From Rhodanobacteraceae bacterium (GTDB lineage: Bacteria > Pseudomonadota > Gammaproteobacteria > Xanthomonadales > Xanthomonadaceae): DNA of 64,000 nucleotides. Below the pieces are notes generated by a model. That model ran no database searches, was not told where the DNA came from, and saw only the letters and a list, made by a program, of their open reading frames with translations. Positions 37,360 through 44,559 of this stretch are shown here, piece by piece. The position numbers were made by a program, and so were the translations under genes. The first letter of the stretch is position 1. Each line of letters opens with the position of its first letter. Where the stretch lies: NCBI GenBank assembly GCA_024233975.1, contig JACKOX010000015.1:1-64000 (forward strand), in the 5' to 3' direction.

Positions 37360-37686
37360 CTAGTGCCCGGCGCGGTCGCGGTTCCAGCCGCGGTGACTGA
37401 TGTCGAGATACAGGCTGTAAGCCGCGGTGAAGGCCGGGAACAGGTTCTGCAACACGCCGACGCTGTCGGCCTTGTCGGACAGGGTGAAGTAACTCAGCGT
37501 CATCAGGCTGCCGATGATGCTCATGTACCAGAACAGCCGTGGCATTACCGGCTTCTTCGCGCGCTTGGAGGCAATGAACTGCACCAGCCAGCGCGAGGCG
37601 AACATCAGCGCGCCGGTGTAGCCGATCAGCTTCCACGGCGTGACCACCATGCCGGTCCATGCCAGCCAGAGGATTTCCTCATTCAT
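37360..37686 (-). CDS. LAB_N (lipid-A biosynthesis N-terminal domain) membrane protein, RgtF-like
   Basis: 108 residues with three membrane segments; the LAB_N pattern is clear in WKLIGYTGALMFASRWLVQF and MPRLFWYMSIIGSLMTLSYF. Its ATG overlaps the stop of the polyprenyl-phosphate glycosyltransferase gene (ATGA), so translation is coupled. Small LAB_N proteins of this kind (RgtF in Rhizobium) assist the adjacent polyprenyl-phosphate galacturonate synthase. It is the last gene of a four-gene envelope operon. Confidence 0.85.
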   Translation of the reverse strand: MNEEILWLAWTGMVVTPWKLIGYTGALMFASRWLVQFIASKRAKKPVMPRLFWYMSIIGSLMTLSYFTLSDKADSVGVLQNLFPAFTAAYSLYLDISHRGWNRDRAGH

Positions 37687-38459
37687 CGGTCGGCTTGTGC
37701 TCCAGCCGAATCTTTCTCCAGCACGACCTCGTCGATGCCGGTGACCTTCGAGCGTCGGATCAGCCAGGCCACGCCGCGCAGGTCGCTGATGCCGGCCATG
37801 GCGCGTCCCCAGTTGTTGTACTTGGACTCGCCGGTGGAGCGCTCGCGATGGTTGACTGGCACCGACTGCGTCTTCCAGCCGGCACGCTGCATCAGTGCCG
37901 GCAGGTAGCGGTGCATGTGGTCGAAATACGGCAGGTCAAGGAAAGCGGCCCGTTCGAACAGCTTGATGCCGCAGCCGGTGTCCGGCGTTTCATCGCGCAG
38001 CATGCGCGAACGGATGCGGTTGGCCCAACGCGAGGCCCAGCGCTTGCTGCCGGAATCCCGGCGCTCCACCCGCCAGCCGGCGAACAGCTTGTGGCGATCG
38101 TCGGCTCCATCGCGCGCGGCCAGCAGTTTGGGGATATCCGCCGGATCATTCTGGCCGTCGCCATCCAGGGTGGCGATCCACTGGCCCTTTGCTGCCCGTA
38201 CGCCGCTGCGCACGGCGGTGCTCTGGCCGCTCTGCTTCTGGTGGCGCAGCACGCGCAGCTCCGGATAGAACTGCAGCGACTCGCGCAGCACGTCGGGCGT
38301 GGTGTCACGGCTTGAATCGTCTACGTAGACGATCTCGAAAGCGGTGACACCACGCAGCGCCGCCACGATTTCCTCGATCAGCGGCCGCACGTTGTCGGCT
38401 TCGTTGAATACGGGAACCACCACGCTGAGCGCGATGGACCGGTTGCTGGTTTCGCTCAC
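37683..38459 (-). CDS. DPM/ArnC/RgtE-like polyprenyl-phosphate glycosyltransferase (GT2)
   Basis: 258 residues from a GTG at 38459 that overlaps the epimerase stop (GTGA). GT-A fold with SVVVPVFNEADNV, YVDDSSRDTT and LDGDGQNDP (metal-binding Asp). No C-terminal membrane segment pair of the GtrB type is seen, so it is a soluble or peripheral DPM1-like enzyme. It would move a sugar from a UDP donor to undecaprenyl/dodecaprenyl phosphate at the inner face of the membrane. The upstream epimerase points to galacturonate as the sugar. Confidence 0.88.
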   Translation of the reverse strand: MSETSNRSIALSVVVPVFNEADNVRPLIEEIVAALRGVTAFEIVYVDDSSRDTTPDVLRESLQFYPELRVLRHQKQSGQSTAVRSGVRAAKGQWIATLDGDGQNDPADIPKLLAARDGADDRHKLFAGWRVERRDSGSKRWASRWANRIRSRMLRDETPDTGCGIKLFERAAFLDLPYFDHMHRYLPALMQRAGWKTQSVPVNHRERSTGESKYNNWGRAMAGISDLRGVAWLIRRSKVTGIDEVVLEKDSAGAQADR

Positions 38460-39457
38460 GCGATACTCCGTTCTGCTGTTTCTTCTACGCCATCGCCAAA
38501 GTAGTCGCGACACCAGGCCACCACAGGCGGCAATCCGTCCTCAAGGCGGGTGCGCGGCTCGAAGCCGAAGGCCTGATGCGCCGCCTCGGTGCTGGCCATG
38601 GTTTCGACCATATCGCCCGGCTGCATGGCCTCAAAGTGGCGATCGATCGACTTGCCGGCGGCCTGCTCGATGATGTCGATGAAATGCCCGAGTTCCACTG
38701 GCGTGTGGTTGCCCAGGTTGAACACTCGCACCGGCGCCTGTTCGCCAGTCAGCTCGGGCGGGTTGTCCAGAGCACCGAGTACACCAGTGACGATGTCGCT
38801 GATGTGGGTGAAGTCTCGACGCATCCTGCCGTGATTGAACACGCGGATCGGTTCACCCTTCAGGGCCGCGCGACTGAACAGCAGCGGCGCCATGTCCGGC
38901 CGGCCCCAGGGACCGTACACGGTGAAAAAGCGCAGCCCGGTCATCGGCAACCGGTACAGGTGCGCATAGCTGTGCGCCAGCAATTCGTTCGATGCCTTGG
39001 TCGCCGCATAGATCGACAGCGGCTGGTCGACCCGCTGAGACTCGCTGAAAGGCGGTTCGGCGTTGCCGCCATAGACCGACGACGACGAGGCATAGACCAG
39101 GTGCTCGACGCCACCGTGCCGGCAGCATTCCAGCAGGTTGACGAAGCCGACCAGGTTGGACTGCACGTAGGCGTGCGGATTTTCCAGCGAATAGCGCACA
39201 CCGGCCTGCGCGGCCAGGTTGATCACCCGCTGCGGACGCTGCCTGGCGAACAGGGCTTCAAGCGCGGCGCGGTCGGCCAGATCCACGGTTTCGATGGGCA
39301 CATCCGGACACAGCGCGGCCACACGGTCGTGCTTGAGCTGCGGATCGTAGTAGTCGTTGAAATTGTCCAGACCGACCACGGCTTCGCCGCGCGCCTTCAG
39401 GGCACGGCAGACATGGGCTCCGATGAATCCGGCGGCGCCGGTAACCAGGACTGACAT
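38456..39457 (-). CDS. UDP-glucuronate 4-epimerase-like NAD-dependent epimerase (CapI/LpsL type)
   Basis: 333 residues from the ATG at 39457. It has the Rossmann opening SVLVTGAAGFIGAHVCRAL, the GLDNFNDYYDPQLK stretch characteristic of UDP-GlcA 4-epimerases, catalytic YAATK, and FFTVYGPWGRPDMA. It would make UDP-galacturonate in the cytoplasm. It overlaps the downstream glycosyltransferase and follows the ArnT-like gene by 39 bases, so it probably provides the sugar for LPS modification. Confidence 0.88.
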   Translation of the reverse strand: MSVLVTGAAGFIGAHVCRALKARGEAVVGLDNFNDYYDPQLKHDRVAALCPDVPIETVDLADRAALEALFARQRPQRVINLAAQAGVRYSLENPHAYVQSNLVGFVNLLECCRHGGVEHLVYASSSSVYGGNAEPPFSESQRVDQPLSIYAATKASNELLAHSYAHLYRLPMTGLRFFTVYGPWGRPDMAPLLFSRAALKGEPIRVFNHGRMRRDFTHISDIVTGVLGALDNPPELTGEQAPVRVFNLGNHTPVELGHFIDIIEQAAGKSIDRHFEAMQPGDMVETMASTEAAHQAFGFEPRTRLEDGLPPVVAWCRDYFGDGVEETAERSIA

Positions 39458-39496
39458 GGGAATTGCTGCGGGATCGGACAACGAAAGCGCCCGATT

Positions 39497-41083
39497 TTAC
39501 GCGGGATTCGGCTCCGGCGGGGCTTCCGCCTGCGAAGCCGGTCCCGATGCCGGTTCAGACGCCGGTGTTCCGGGAGCATCATCGGGACCAGCGGGCACCG
39601 GCTTCGCGGGCACCACGATGAAGAAACGACGCCCACGATGCGGCTCACCGAGCAACCGCGCCTCCATTCCCACCCTGGCCGCCGCACGGGCAAGGCGTGG
39701 GTAGTGTTTGGACTCCGCCACGTAGAGGACGCCCGGCTCCCGCTCCAGTACCTCGGTGACAAAGGAATGGTCGGCAATCCGGCCAAAGTCGCTCATGTCC
39801 GGCGATTTGAGGGCCACCTTTTCCACTTCGGCATCGATGTAGAGATGGACGCCATAGCGCGGCTTGTCGTCGACGAATACGACCTCGTGTACCGGCCCCG
39901 GAGCTCGCGCGATGATTTCGTTGGCCCATTCCTCGGCGTTGCCGGAGGTGGGCCAATGCGCCGCCAACAGACGCAGCGCAAGCAGACCTGCCACCCAAGT
40001 CAGCAGCCTCGGCCACCACACCCTCGGCTTTGTCGAATACTGGGCGACGATCAGGGCGATGGGCAGGAACAACGGCAGCGCATACAGCGGCAACCGTGAA
40101 CTGGCCAGACAAAGCACCAGCAGCGGCAGCGCCAGCCAGGCCAGGGTCAAAAGCCGGGCTTCGTCAGCCAACGAAGCGTCGGTTCGGCGGGCCCACCAGC
40201 CGCGCAGCATTCCCGTCGTTTCGCCGAGGGACTTCAGCAGGCGCCAGGTCCACGGCAGGCTGCCCAGCAACACGGTTGGCGCATACACCAGCAGCCAGCC
40301 GTACCACTGCGAGTTGCGACCGAAACCGTCGCCGGCGATGCGCTTGGCGACTTCCTGACCGAGGAAGTAATTGAGCAACGCGGGCTGCTCCACGGTCACC
40401 AGCGCGAACCAGCCGAAGGCGAGCACGCCGAACAGCAGCGGTCCTTCGAGCGCGAACAGCGGCAGTCCACGCCGGCGGTTGCCGAACAGCTCCAGCGCGG
40501 CGATGGCCAGCCAGGGCAACAGCGCCGGCGGCCCCTTGGTGAGGAAAGCCAGCCCGAAACCCACCCACATCAGCAAGGCCCTGCGGCGCGACCGTGATGG
40601 ATCGCCAAAGCGCGCCTCGACATAACCCCACATGCCGAGCGCCAGCATGGCCGTCAGCAGGTAGTCGGTAGTGATCAGGGCAACCGCGCCAAGCGGCATG
40701 GTCATCGTCGCGAAGGCCAGCGATGCAAAGCCTTCCCGCCCTGGCGCCAGGCGTCGCGCCATGCGGCCAACCAGGAAGACGCAGGCCAGAAACGCCAGTG
40801 CAGCCGGCAATCGCGCCGCCCAGGCGTTACGCCCGAAGGTCCCGATGCTGGCCGCTATGGCCCAGTAGGTGAGCGGCGGCTTGGTCCAGTGTCCAACCTC
40901 GTCGCTGCGCATCGGATGGATGAAGTCGCCACGCTCCAGCATGTGCAGGGCCACATTGGTGTAGCGACCCTCGTCCGGATCCCAGATCGGGCGGCTGCCA
41001 AGGAAGCTGAAGGCCAGCAGCAGATAGAAGCCGACCCAGAGCAATCGTCGGGTTGTCGGACTCGGGGCGGCAGCGTCGGGCAT
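39497..41083 (-). CDS. ArnT/Rgt-like GT39-family glycosyltransferase
   Basis: 528 residues, about twelve membrane segments. The first periplasmic loop carries the GT-C signature SRPIWDPDEGRYTNVALHML with the catalytic Asp-Glu, followed by HWTKPPLTYWAIA. The C-terminal about 130 residues form a soluble domain and end in a Pro/Ala/Glu-rich tail. Such enzymes transfer a sugar from a polyprenyl phosphate to lipid A or core on the periplasmic side. It leads the operon with the epimerase, carrier glycosyltransferase and LAB_N protein, and follows parB on the same strand after 69 bases. Confidence 0.9.
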   Translation of the reverse strand: MPDAAAPSPTTRRLLWVGFYLLLAFSFLGSRPIWDPDEGRYTNVALHMLERGDFIHPMRSDEVGHWTKPPLTYWAIAASIGTFGRNAWAARLPAALAFLACVFLVGRMARRLAPGREGFASLAFATMTMPLGAVALITTDYLLTAMLALGMWGYVEARFGDPSRSRRRALLMWVGFGLAFLTKGPPALLPWLAIAALELFGNRRRGLPLFALEGPLLFGVLAFGWFALVTVEQPALLNYFLGQEVAKRIAGDGFGRNSQWYGWLLVYAPTVLLGSLPWTWRLLKSLGETTGMLRGWWARRTDASLADEARLLTLAWLALPLLVLCLASSRLPLYALPLFLPIALIVAQYSTKPRVWWPRLLTWVAGLLALRLLAAHWPTSGNAEEWANEIIARAPGPVHEVVFVDDKPRYGVHLYIDAEVEKVALKSPDMSDFGRIADHSFVTEVLEREPGVLYVAESKHYPRLARAAARVGMEARLLGEPHRGRRFFIVVPAKPVPAGPDDAPGTPASEPASGPASQAEAPPEPNPA

Positions 41084-41152
41084 GTCAGTCCGTGATCGGC
41101 GAATGGCGGAAAGCCTAACGGCCCGGCCCAAAAATCGGCGTTAAGACGCTGC

Positions 41153-42037
41153 TCAGCGGCGCAGCCGTTCCAGAATGCCGTCCAGCTCGTCGAGGCTGTG
41201 GTAACTCAGCACCAGCTTGCCGCGGCCACCGCGTCCGTGCTGCACGCTGACCGGTGCGTTGAGCAGTTCGGCCAGTTCGCGTTCGAGTGCATCGATGTTC
41301 GGATCGCGACTCTCAGCCTTGCCCTTGGCGGGCGCGCCTGCCGGCTGCTTCAGCAGCGCGGTGGCACGACGTTCGACCTCGCGCACCGACCAGCCGCCTG
41401 CCGCGGCTTCCCTTGCCAGCGCCTCGGCCTGTGCCTGCGGCAGCGTCAGCAGCGCACGGGCATGTCCCATTTCCAGCTGGCGCTCGTCGACCAGCTTGCG
41501 GATCACCTCGGGCAACTCCAGCAGTCGCAGCAGGTTGCTGACCGCGGCGCGTGAACGGCCCACGGCATCCGCTGCCTGCTGGTGGGTGAGGTCGAATTCG
41601 TCCACCAGCCGCTTCAGCGCCAGGGCTTCTTCCAACGGGTTCAGGTCCTCGCGCTGGATGTTCTCGATCAGCGCCATCGCCAGGGCGGCGTTGTCGTCGG
41701 TTTCGCGAACCACGCAGGGAATGTCGCGCAACCCGGCCTTCTGCGCGGCGCGCCAACGGCGCTCACCGGCGATGATCTCGAACTTGCCGCCGCTGATCGG
41801 CCGCACCACCACCGGCTGGATCACGCCCTGCGCCTTGATTGACTCGGCCAGCTCGGCCAGCGCGTCGGCATCGAAGTGGCTGCGCGGCTGGTAGCGGCCC
41901 GGCTGCAGCTGCTCGATCGGCAGCTGGCGCAGCGCTTCCTTGCTTTCCGCCTTCGTGCCGCTGTCGGCATCGCGATTCACATCGCGATTCAACAGGGTGT
42001 CCAGGCCTCGACCGAGGCCGCGCTTCTTGGTCGCCAT
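41153..42037 (-). CDS. parB: Chromosome partitioning protein ParB
   Basis: 294 residues. The N-terminal ParA-interaction segment (KKRGLGRGLDTLL) is followed by the CTPase/ParB-N domain with GERRWRAAQ, the helix-turn-helix QQAADAVGRSRAAVSNLLRLL, and a C-terminal dimerisation domain. It binds parS and spreads as a CTP-dependent clamp. It shares one base with the parA stop (TGATG). No parS palindrome was noticed in the window. Confidence 0.97.
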   Translation of the reverse strand: MATKKRGLGRGLDTLLNRDVNRDADSGTKAESKEALRQLPIEQLQPGRYQPRSHFDADALAELAESIKAQGVIQPVVVRPISGGKFEIIAGERRWRAAQKAGLRDIPCVVRETDDNAALAMALIENIQREDLNPLEEALALKRLVDEFDLTHQQAADAVGRSRAAVSNLLRLLELPEVIRKLVDERQLEMGHARALLTLPQAQAEALAREAAAGGWSVREVERRATALLKQPAGAPAKGKAESRDPNIDALERELAELLNAPVSVQHGRGGRGKLVLSYHSLDELDGILERLRR

Positions 42038-42831
42038 CAGCTTGCTTCCTTAGCCGGGTTGCTGTCGCGCGTCCGTTCGCGCCGGATCACCTCGCCCGCC
42101 AGGCCAAGGTAGGCGATGCCGCCGCGCGAGGCGCGGTCGTATTCAACGATGCTCTGCCCGTGGCTGGGCGCTTCGGCCAGACGCACGTTGCGCGGCACCA
42201 CGGTGCGGTAGACCTTGTCGCCGAAATGCTCCTGCAGTGTCGCCGACACATCGTTCGACAGGTTGTTGCGCACGTCGTACATGGTGCGCAGGATGCCCTC
42301 GATATCCAGTCCCGGATTCAGCTTGTTCTGCACCGCGCGAATGGTGTCGACCAGCGCCGACAGGCCCTCCAGCGCGAAGTACTCGCACTGCAGCGGCACC
42401 AGCACGCCATCGGCAGCGGTCAGGCCATTCAGCGTCAGCAGATGCAGCGACGGCGGGCAGTCGATCAGGATGTACTGGTACTTGTCGCGCAACGGCTCCA
42501 GGCGTTCACGCAGGCGCTGTTCACGCGCCATCGCGTCCATCAGCTTGACCTCGGCGGCGGTCAGGTCGCCGTTGCCGGGCAGCAGGTCGTAGCCGGCCTT
42601 GGTCGATACCACGGCAGCGGCTGCGTCGGCTTCCTCCAGCAGCACCTCGCAGCCGGACAGCTCGACGTCATGCTTGTCCACGCCAGAGGCCATGGTGGCG
42701 TTGCCCTGCGGGTCGAGATCCACCAGCAGCACCTTGCGCCGCGCTTCGGCGAGCGCGGCGGCGAGGTTGACGGCGGTGGTGGTCTTGCCGACGCCGCCCT
42801 TCTGGTTGGCGATGGCGATGATGCGTCCCAT
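42037..42831 (-). CDS. parA: Chromosome partitioning ATPase ParA (Soj)
   Basis: 264 residues from the ATG at 42831. Deviant Walker A KGGVGKTTTAVNLAAAL, Walker A' VDLDPQGN, and Walker B IDCPPSLHLLTLN. The protein lacks an N-terminal DNA-binding extension, so it is a chromosomal (type Ib-like) ParA. It works with ParB in origin segregation and lies 32 bases after rsmG in the usual order. Confidence 0.97.
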   Translation of the reverse strand: MGRIIAIANQKGGVGKTTTAVNLAAALAEARRKVLLVDLDPQGNATMASGVDKHDVELSGCEVLLEEADAAAAVVSTKAGYDLLPGNGDLTAAEVKLMDAMAREQRLRERLEPLRDKYQYILIDCPPSLHLLTLNGLTAADGVLVPLQCEYFALEGLSALVDTIRAVQNKLNPGLDIEGILRTMYDVRNNLSNDVSATLQEHFGDKVYRTVVPRNVRLAEAPSHGQSIVEYDRASRGGIAYLGLAGEVIRRERTRDSNPAKEAS

Positions 42832-42863
42832 GTCTGTCTCGATTCCGTCGAAATGCGTTTGTC

Positions 42864-43550
42864 TCAATTGCTGCTCTGGGCGGTACTGGTCTGACCGGTG
42901 CTGCGCGACACGCGAACCAGATGACGCTCGGCATCAAGGCCGGGCACCGTCAGCGGAACGATCTCCGTCACCGCCCAGCCTTCGGGCAGCGCCGCGATCT
43001 CCTCGTCGGGTACCTGGCCCTTCATTGCCAGCAGCTGCCCATCCGGGCGCAGCAGCCGTCCCCCGAGGTCCAGTATCAGCGCTAGGGTACCCAAGGCCCG
43101 CGCGGTAAGACAGTCGTAGGCACCGGGTTCGGGCACCGATTCAATCCGCGCCTCGTGCACCGTCACCCGGTCGCCGAGGCCCAGCTCGCGCACCGCGTGA
43201 CGCATGAAGCGCGCCTTCTTGCCGGCCGATTCCACCAGCGACACACGCAGTTCCGGGCAGGCCAGCGCCAGCGGAATACCCGGCAATCCGGCGCCAGTGC
43301 CAAGATCGGCCAGGCGCTGGTCGCCGAAGAACGGCGCCATCACCAGCGAGTCCAGCAAATGCTTGGTCACCATCTCCGCCGGATCGCGGATGGCGGTGAG
43401 GTTATAGGTCCGGTTCCAGGTCGACAGCAGGTCGAGATAGGTCGACAGCGGCCCGCGAAGCGCTTCCGGCTGGCCCAATACCTCAAGACCGGACGCCAGT
43501 CGGCGCGCTGGATCAGGGCTCAGCAGGTCGTCGGAAGTGTAGGCAGACAC
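42864..43550 (-). CDS. rsmG: 16S rRNA (guanine-527-N7) methyltransferase
   Basis: 228 residues. The SAM-binding motif LADLGTGAGLPGIPLALACP and the family's WNRTYNLTAIRDPAEMVTKHLLDSL are clear. It methylates G527 of 16S rRNA; loss gives low-level streptomycin resistance. It heads rsmG-parA-parB. The gene often upstream, mnmG, is absent here. Confidence 0.97.
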   Translation of the reverse strand: MSAYTSDDLLSPDPARRLASGLEVLGQPEALRGPLSTYLDLLSTWNRTYNLTAIRDPAEMVTKHLLDSLVMAPFFGDQRLADLGTGAGLPGIPLALACPELRVSLVESAGKKARFMRHAVRELGLGDRVTVHEARIESVPEPGAYDCLTARALGTLALILDLGGRLLRPDGQLLAMKGQVPDEEIAALPEGWAVTEIVPLTVPGLDAERHLVRVSRSTGQTSTAQSSN

Positions 43551-43654
43551 GGCGTCGGGGCGGATTCGGCTCGAAAAGGCCGCCCAGTATCGGTGCGTCG
43601 ACGGCCAGCGGCAAACAGCGCCGACTCGCGGATCACCGAAAGATCAGCAAGTGA

Positions 43655-44131
43655 TCAGAGCGTGGGCAGGTGCAGCTGGCAGCGGATAACCCGCAGGCCC
43701 AACCGGCCCAGATGGCGATTCAGGTTGTCCCGATAGCGCGCGCTGAGGCTGGCCTCGCTGTCGTCACTGGCACGCTCGCGGCCAAGATCGGCAAGGCGTG
43801 CAGTGGCTTCCAGCGTCACCAGATCATCGAGACGGCTCAGTGCCGGACCGGACACCGAAGGCTCCAGCACCTGGAAATAGATGTCGGCGTCGCTCTGCAC
43901 CTGCGGCAGATGCACCTCGACGTGATGTCCCAGCAACGGATAGCGCCCACCGTCGCGGTCCAGCAGCGGAACGCAGAGGCGCCAGCCGGGCTTGAGGGTG
44001 CGGTGATAGCGGCCGAAGCGGTTGACCAGCCGGGCCTCGCCCTCGGGCACGCGGCGCAGCGAAAAGACCAGCAGAACCACCGTCCCGAACATCGGGATCA
44101 GGAGGTTCAGCATCGCTGGCAGCTGGGTCAT
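43655..44131 (-). CDS. Short SPFH/stomatin-like membrane protein
   Basis: 158 residues from the ATG at 44131. One N-terminal membrane helix (LLIPMFGTVVLLVFSL) is followed by the SPFH-domain start VPEGEARLVNRFGRYHRTLKPGW and a strand-rich core. It lacks the long C-terminal coiled coil of stomatins/HflK, being about half the usual length. It probably faces the cytoplasm or periplasm as a small scaffold; function unknown. It lies about 105 bases upstream of rsmG on the same strand. Confidence 0.65.
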   Translation of the reverse strand: MTQLPAMLNLLIPMFGTVVLLVFSLRRVPEGEARLVNRFGRYHRTLKPGWRLCVPLLDRDGGRYPLLGHHVEVHLPQVQSDADIYFQVLEPSVSGPALSRLDDLVTLEATARLADLGRERASDDSEASLSARYRDNLNRHLGRLGLRVIRCQLHLPTL

Positions 44132-44559
44132 GGCAGGAATTCTTGTTATGGCGGCGCCGGAGCGCCGCATTGTTATTTCAGGGCATTGCGCATTATTTGT
44201 GATTCTTTGGTCAGAAAGTCTCCCCAACTGACCGAATTTTCACGACATTTTAATGATTAGAGGCCGAACACAAGCTGAATCAGCTTTGAACAGGGGGAGC
44301 CGCGGCTCGTGTCGGCGTTGTGACATTTTGTAACCAATGCATTTGCAGAACCGCGTAACCGATCACGTTTTCGTACAGAAAACCCGATTGCCTTCAACAA
44401 GTTCCGGAACTGTGACGACCGCCAGCAGTTTCACGGACGCTCCAGCGCGAGGCGGAACAAGTCGAGGTGGCAGTCCGGCAGCGGAAATTCCGAATGGGTC
44501 AGTACCGGGGACTCGCGGCGAGAGCCGCACCACCCACCGACCCAGGACCGGAAACCACC
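44132..44559. other. AT-rich divergent intergenic region
   Basis: 428 bases between the leftward SPFH-like gene and the rightward beta-helix gene. Its first 200 bases are distinctly AT-rich for this genome, with TAATGATTAG and TTTTCACG tracts that could hold promoters for both directions. A 15-base dyad at 44272-44286 is given separately. Toward 44400-44560 the composition returns to normal; no small gene was recognised. Confidence 0.5.
44272..44286. promoter_or_regulatory. Candidate operator dyad
   Basis: AAGCTGA-A-TCAGCTT is a perfect 7-bp inverted repeat around one central base. It lies in the AT-rich space between divergent genes, a good place for a regulator site. Which regulator would bind cannot be told. 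Confidence 0.4.

Noticed and set aside
41153..44131. Chromosomal origin region
   Set aside because: rsmG-parA-parB often lies near oriC, but dnaA, mnmG, DnaA-box clusters and an AT-rich unwinding element were not seen here, nor a parS palindrome.
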